This document shows, piece after piece, positions 59,450-64,000 of a stretch of DNA of 64,000 nucleotides. Made by a program: the position numbers and the translations under genes. Position 1 is the stretch's first letter. The number at the start of each line of letters is the position of its first letter. The DNA is from Lathyrus oleraceus (taxonomy: Eukaryota > Streptophyta > Magnoliopsida > Fabales > Fabaceae): contig NC_066585.1 in NCBI RefSeq assembly GCF_024323335.1, positions 177,881,149 to 177,945,148 on the forward strand. The letters run 5' to 3'. Under the pieces are notes generated by a model, which was not told the origin of the DNA, searched no databases, and was given only the letters and a program-made list of their open reading frames with translations.

Positions 59450-59690
59450 GTTCGTTTCAATCCCTCTTTTGCCTGGACCGCCCTTTTGGGTTTCAGTCCA
59501 CCGGGATACCCTTTTTTGCCCAAGTCGCCCTTGTGGGGTTTTCGACTTGCCGGGTGTACAGTTTTTTCATTATCCCTAACTTTTGCCCGAACTTTTTCTC
59601 TTTTTTTCTTGGTTCGCCGGGATGCCCCTTTTTTGCCTGGACTCTTTTATTCTTTTTGTCCAGCGGGTCTCTTTTTCACGAAGTATTTTT
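59450..59690 (-). other. Conserved non-coding block of Ogre-B, counterpart of 20750-20945
   Basis: Shares CGACTTGCCGGGTGTACA, GGTTCGCCGGGATGCCC, TTCAGTCCACC and TTTTTGCCC-type words with Ogre-A in the same order, downstream of the integrase end in sense direction. Plus-strand frames across it are not genes. Confidence 0.6.
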
Positions 59691-60844
59691 TAACTGCGTC
59701 CACATTCACAGGGGATGGAAAATCTTCGTCATCCGTGGTCGTCGACAACAAAGCTCTGTCAGAGAAACCTTTCTGGACCACGAATGGACATTCATAACTG
59801 TGTGTCCACTTGCCCCACGATCGCTGAGGAGGAAGGATCCTTTTCAACACCACTCACGTGGTACGCACGAGGTCGCCCTTTTCGGTCCACGACACGCTTC
59901 ACTCACCGGGTACAACTGCCCCACGATAAGTAACTGTCAACCCTTTCCGCAGTCAGGCTCGACGCGTCATACCGAGTCCTCATCTACTCAGCCTTTTTCT
60001 GACTTCTCATCCATCTGGACTCTCCACAATGAGATCTAGCCTCCAGCAGGCAATATCACTCCCATCCCATACTGAATGAGGAAGGTGTTGCCCCAGTAGA
60101 TGCACGTATCGAAGTACGACACTCAGGATACCAACTTCGTGCTCAGCCACCATCGTTGGTGCATTCAAATGTTGTCGGGGAAGCACTAGCTCATTCACTT
60201 TAAACTCTCCCCATCAGACATCAGAACCCGTTCGGATTCAGGGTCAGGCCCCTCCTCCGGGATCGGTCACTCTCAATCTTTCGATTTGAGTACCCCGAGA
60301 TATCCTCATCAGGGACTTCAGACTTCCTTGGTTGGCAATCATCAGTGGGCTGTTGGGGTAATCACACTCCTCTTGCTGCTTTCTGGGAGGTGTGCTGAAT
60401 ATCGTATTCAGTCGGCATCATTTGCACTCTCGCAACTCGTCCGGTCCATTGCTGACTTCTCAAGCACATACTTGATCAGATCCATTTTGGACATCCACAA
60501 GGTGGTATGAATCAGCATACACTGTCTCAATCGGCGAGCAGCCTATGCCAAAGTACATCAAGTTTTCTCGAGCAGTGAGTGTATTGTTTCACAGTCGATA
60601 AACTTTTTGCTTAGGTAAATTGCATGCTCTTTTCGACAAGACTAGTCATGCTGACCCAATACACCTCATAGACCCCTTGAGGGCTGTCAAGTACCAGATT
60701 AACAGTTGTTTCTTCCAAGGAAGGTATCATAATCAGAGGTTCCTGCTACTCATTTTCCTTTCCATGCCCCTTGGCAGTCACCATTCCACCTGACCATTTG
60801 ATTTCTTTTCTTTTCGGCTCAGGCGTTTCTTGTATTGTTTTTTC

Positions 60845-60877
<33 letters not shown>

Positions 60878-61990
60878 CACAGGATCGACCTCGATTCCTC
60901 TGATTTGCCCACAACAAGCCTCGGCAGCTCACCGGACAGCGCTTCATAAGTGCACTGACTTAGACTCAACAGTATGAGTTATCTCAACCGGTCAAACAAC
61001 TTGATCAAGTCCACCGGGTGCCCCTCTTCTGCTTGGGACTTGGTCATCATGTCATCAACATGGCATTCGCTTTCACGGTGAGTCATATCATTAAACAAAG
61101 TCACCGTAGCCCTTTGATCCGTGGCACCGACCTTCTTCTTCACTAGAGGATAGTCTTCTCTCGATGGTAGCTCGCGCATAGTGGCATTGGTACCCACCCC
61201 TGGCATATCCTGATACGACCAGGTGTCCACATGCTCCTACCATTCTGCCCTCAACTCGCCTCTGAAGCGGCCTCAATTTTCACTTTCTGACCTCGGCGGT
61301 GTCTGGAGTATCAATCTTGAATCGCTCCTCGTGCGGTTGAATCACCCTCTCCTCTTGTTTTAACAATCTGGCTAATTCCAGCAGATCACAATCTTCTTCG
61401 CCTTTTTCTTCGGCATGATAGAGCGGATTGTCGAAGTCATACAGAGGTGTAACCAAATTGTTATCGATGAGATCAGGAGGGTAATCACTTTTGTGGTTGG
61501 AACAAGACAAGTTCAAAAGAAAATCGAAAAACATTGCCATTTTTATTTTTTAAAACTGCAAAAAATGAAAAAACAGGGAACACCGCTTTTGATCACAAAA
61601 CATCCATTTATTACTGATGCAAAATGTTGCAAAATGAGACACATGAGGTGGCCCTTACAATGGACCAGTACGTTTCGGGCAAAACGTATGGCTTTCATGC
61701 AAACAACATTAAAACACAGAAATACTGCACTTCCGGATGAGCGACAATGATGCTTTTGGAGGCCTTCCAATTGCCTGGTACGCACGACTTTATCCACAAC
61801 TCGAGCTCGCGGTCACGGTCAATCTCTTCACCCACTGAACAGGCATGATCAGGATTCAGCATTTCTGCACTGACAAAGATGTACGGCGGACGACGTCCTC
61901 TGTTTGGTCTAGACGACTCTTGATCTGGCCGATAACCGATCCCAAACATGTCTGCCTTTACCGGTGTTGAGTGGATCCATCAGTTTGGAT
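59647..61990 (-). pseudogene. Shattered pol of Ogre-B (protease tail, RT, RNase H, integrase fragments)
   Basis: In sense order: 61695-61949 encodes the end of the protease frame (RRPPYIFVSAEMLNPDHACS, then a DRELELWIKSCVPGNWKASK region); 61280-61540 the acidic N-terminus of pol (YDFDNPLYHAEEKGEEDCDL); 60979-61230 the SYQDMPGV motif and REDYPLVKKKVG joined directly to QRATVTLFNDM and the active-site region with HVDD in place of YVDD, so the fingers are deleted. After this come frame-broken RNase H pieces (60340-60640), integrase pieces (60050-60180) and the integrase C-terminus (59647-59853, RSWGKWTHSYECPFVVQKGF). A 30-bp A tract on the sense strand (60847-60878) lies in between. Nothing here can be active. 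Confidence 0.85.
60847..60878. repeat. Poly(T)/poly(A) tract
   Basis: About 31 consecutive T on the plus strand (A on the element's sense strand) inside the decayed pol. It may be a homopolymer expansion or the scar of a small retroposed insert; no flanking duplication was recognised. Confidence 0.85.
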
Positions 61991-63084
61991 ATATTGCCCA
62001 TAGCAGGAAATTTGAACAGACGAGCTATGCGCACCGGTTGACACCTACAAAACAGCAAATGGGTTAGTATGACTCACACATGCAATGTCTGTCCGTACTA
62101 GGAATATTCTGTCCTTGGATTCCAGCGTCACTGAGACAAATACTTTTTCATCAATAACATTCGGACATCTGGATGTCTCTCAACCAGAATTTTAATCAAA
62201 AATAATGGACCCTGAGTACGGATGGACATGAGTTGAATGCAGATGAATGCGAAATGAGACCGATGCAAATGCATGAATGCAAGTCACTGTGCCACCAAGT
62301 CATCTGAAGACCCATCACTTCTCTGAACCAGTCCCATCTGTGGGACCAAGTCACCATAAATCCGACTTGGGGAGTTCCGAAATAAACGGAACTGGAGATT
62401 ACATTACTATCACAGGAACATCCACTGAACGGATGACAGCCAGATCCTCTGAACCGGTACTTTCAAATTCAACCCGGGGATCCGAAATAAACGGAACCCG
62501 CTGATAAACCACGGACAGAACTCCGGCGTCCCAGAAATAAATGTCCACAATTCACAGTCACCATCAGTACCAAGAGTCACCAACAAGTCACCAACCAGTC
62601 AGCAATTGTACCTGTAATAATCATTCCCTCCCACTCACGGGTGTCATCTAGGCCAGGGTAAGGTCGAGAGAAACGCAGCATAAATAACCTTTCGCAGAAT
62701 ATCATCCTGTGCACACCCGATGTATGCACCGATAATATCCCACCAGGGTCTGAACTGCTCGTGATATCAATGTTCCGCTAAGTGGCGCCATACCACCCGC
62801 TTCCCATGAATCACTCTATTCCTAGGTTTCCTAGATTGCACTCATAGCCTGGGTATTGGGCCTTTTACCTCGAGTAAATCCCACCCCCCAATCAGAGAAA
62901 ACACAGCCAGCATAGCAGATAAAATGAATGAATGCAAACATTAATGCACACATTGAAAGCAAACAGTAAACGACATGAATGCAATAAATAAAGCAGCATA
63001 TAACAACCAAAGCCCTAACCTAGAGAGCGCTAGGAGAGACTCGCTTAGGGAAGAAGGACCAGCACAGGTCAACTTCTCTACAAT
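61991..63084 (-). other. Leader region of Ogre-B, gag and ORF1 absent
   Basis: Only about 1.1 kb separates the primer site from the protease tail, where Ogre-A has about 7 kb with ORF1, gag and protease. No gag motif is visible on either strand. The open frames here are short and without content. Confidence 0.65.
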
Positions 63085-63102
63085 CCCCAGCAGAGTCGCC
63101 AG
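63085..63102 (-). other. Primer-binding site of Ogre-B (tRNA-Arg type)
   Basis: TGGCGACTCTGCTGGGGA on the sense strand, a base or two after the end of the 5' LTR. The matching tRNA 3' end would read TCCCCAGCAGAGTCGCCA. Confidence 0.85.
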
Positions 63103-63103
63103 C

Positions 63104-64000
63104 TGTCGCATTACGCGAAAAACCGGCGGGAAAAAAGAAACAACAGAGCCGCCACCGTGCGTTATTTATCCCAAAAGAGGGAAAGGAAACGCTCAGAGTA
63201 AACCTGGGAAAAGACATGGTCTCGCGACCAAAGAGAATGGGATCGGGAGTCGGTTATGCAAAGGGAAGGTATTAGCACCCCTACGCATCCGTCGTACTCG
63301 ACGGGATCCACGCACAATAGGAGGAAAATTGTTGTTAGAACACTGCTCACAAACACACAGATACTGGCTGAAAGAGAAACAAGAAAACAGACGAGACTGA
63401 CTCGGCAGGATATCGCATCCTGGGCCTACTTAGTCTATCAAGCATAGACATCAGAGTCTAAGTAGTTCGGACCGGGGAAACGACACATGCTCGCTAGGAT
63501 GTCGCATCCTATGCATACGTATCTCCTTGGACGAAGGAGAATCAGAGCATTCGTAGCTCGGCTAACACGCACACAAACAAACACAGGCAAAGGCAAACGT
63601 GGAGCCTGAATGCCAATCAATGGGCTTACATCAGCATCCGAACCAAAACACACACAAGGAGGCAAACGTGGAGCCTGAATGCCAATCACTGGGCTTACAT
63701 CAGCATCCGAACCAAAATCACGCACAAGGAGAAGGGTCTCGATTGCAACCAGGGCAAGAGAAAGGGGAGGTCTCAATCGCAACGAGGGCGAGAGAAAAGA
63801 ATTAGTGTTAGTGGTTAGTCAAACTCGACAAGACATCGCATCTCGTGCCTACGTATCTCATCTGGACATGAGAATCAGAGTTGCCGTAGTTCGGCTAAAC
63901 TATTCCTGTTGGTTTGTATTTTTTAAGTGGACAACGTCACTACGCAATCTACCGGACGCTCGACCTTTGGAGACTTACTCACCTGTAGTAGAAGGAGTTG
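63104..64000 (-). repeat. 5' LTR of Ogre-B, truncated by the window end
   Basis: 897 bp identical to 49016-49912 except for one base seen. The remaining about 4.4 kb should follow beyond 64000, then the other half of the MULE. Confidence 0.92.

Larger units (their letters stand above)
49016..64000 (-). mobile_element. Ogre-type retrotransposon 'Ogre-B', large deletion derivative, runs off the window
   Basis: LTR copies start with TGTCGCATTACGCG at 49016 and 63104. The first runs to GGTGCTACA at 54344 (5329 bp); the second continues beyond 64000. The 897 bp visible in both copies are collinear with an exact offset of 14088, and I found one difference (49166 G versus 63254 A). The primer site lies next to the right LTR and the polypurine tract next to the left one, so sense is minus. 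If the second LTR is full length the element is about 19.4 kb. The interior has no gag or ORF1, only shattered pol fragments, and a 5-kb 3' untranslated region full of tandem repeats. It inserted into the MULE gene; the flank AGTAG at 49011-49015 is the candidate duplication. Confidence 0.92.

Noticed and set aside
60771..60977. Open frame through the poly-T tract
   Set aside because: A homopolymer artefact inside decayed pol.

Overview
This window looks like transposon-filled intergenic DNA from a large legume genome, most likely of the pea/vetch tribe (Fabeae). The argument is its content: very long Ogre-type (Ty3/gypsy, Tat lineage) retrotransposons with multi-kilobase LTRs and the extra ORF1 upstream of gag, an Athila element with a tRNA-Asp-type primer site, a Tekay-type remnant, solo LTRs, MULE-type DNA transposons, MITEs and long TA arrays. 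I see no intact ordinary host gene, no rRNA or tRNA gene and no CRISPR array. The species is inferred from repeat types only.

Layout. 1-1004: decayed Tekay-type pol (minus). 1005-2308: truncated LTR, an inverted relative of the solo LTR ending at 44073. 2323-5150: AT-rich, with a possible MITE and a degenerate motif cluster. 5153-5410: Stowaway-type MITE. 5441-8117: decayed Ty1/copia element (plus). 8705-10760: diverged tandem repeats interrupted by a palindromic MITE set between two (TA)n arrays. 10797-11545: long fold-back. 12160-16865: 4.7-kb Ogre-type solo LTR with a 5-bp target duplication. 16974-33042: complete-ended Ogre-type element ('Ogre-A', minus) with its own nested 1.75-kb solo LTR (28836-30585). 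33655-46165: a TIR transposon of about 3.1 kb that carries a plant-mobile-domain (PMD, MAIN-like) gene. It is inflated to 12.5 kb by a solo LTR inserted in the gene, into which an Athila element (34658-42708) inserted later. 46290-49015: left part of a MULE with a FAR1-DBD/DDE/SWIM/OTU-like transposase gene. This is cut by a second Ogre-type element ('Ogre-B', 49016 to beyond 64000, minus).

How it works together. No gene set here looks functional as a unit. Every gypsy element has lost a large part of reverse transcriptase, yet the LTR pairs are similar (by eye about 1 difference in 897 bp for Ogre-B, about 0.5% for Athila, about 2-2.5% for Ogre-A). This suggests that defective elements were mobilised in trans. 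Target duplications give a clear order of events: PMD transposon, then LTR element (later reduced to a solo LTR), then Athila; and MULE, then Ogre-B.

Most interesting signals: (i) short copies of the tRNA primer's 3' sequence in the 3' untranslated regions of both Ogre elements, complementary to their own primer-binding sites; (ii) one CTCGCCTAGCGAG-type palindrome shared by Ogre and Athila LTRs, partly close upstream of their TATA boxes; (iii) a TIR transposon whose only visible gene is a PMD protein; (iv) clustered TTCCGG motifs in front of the MULE transposase; (v) palindromic elements tied to (TA)n arrays. All percentages and counts were made by eye.
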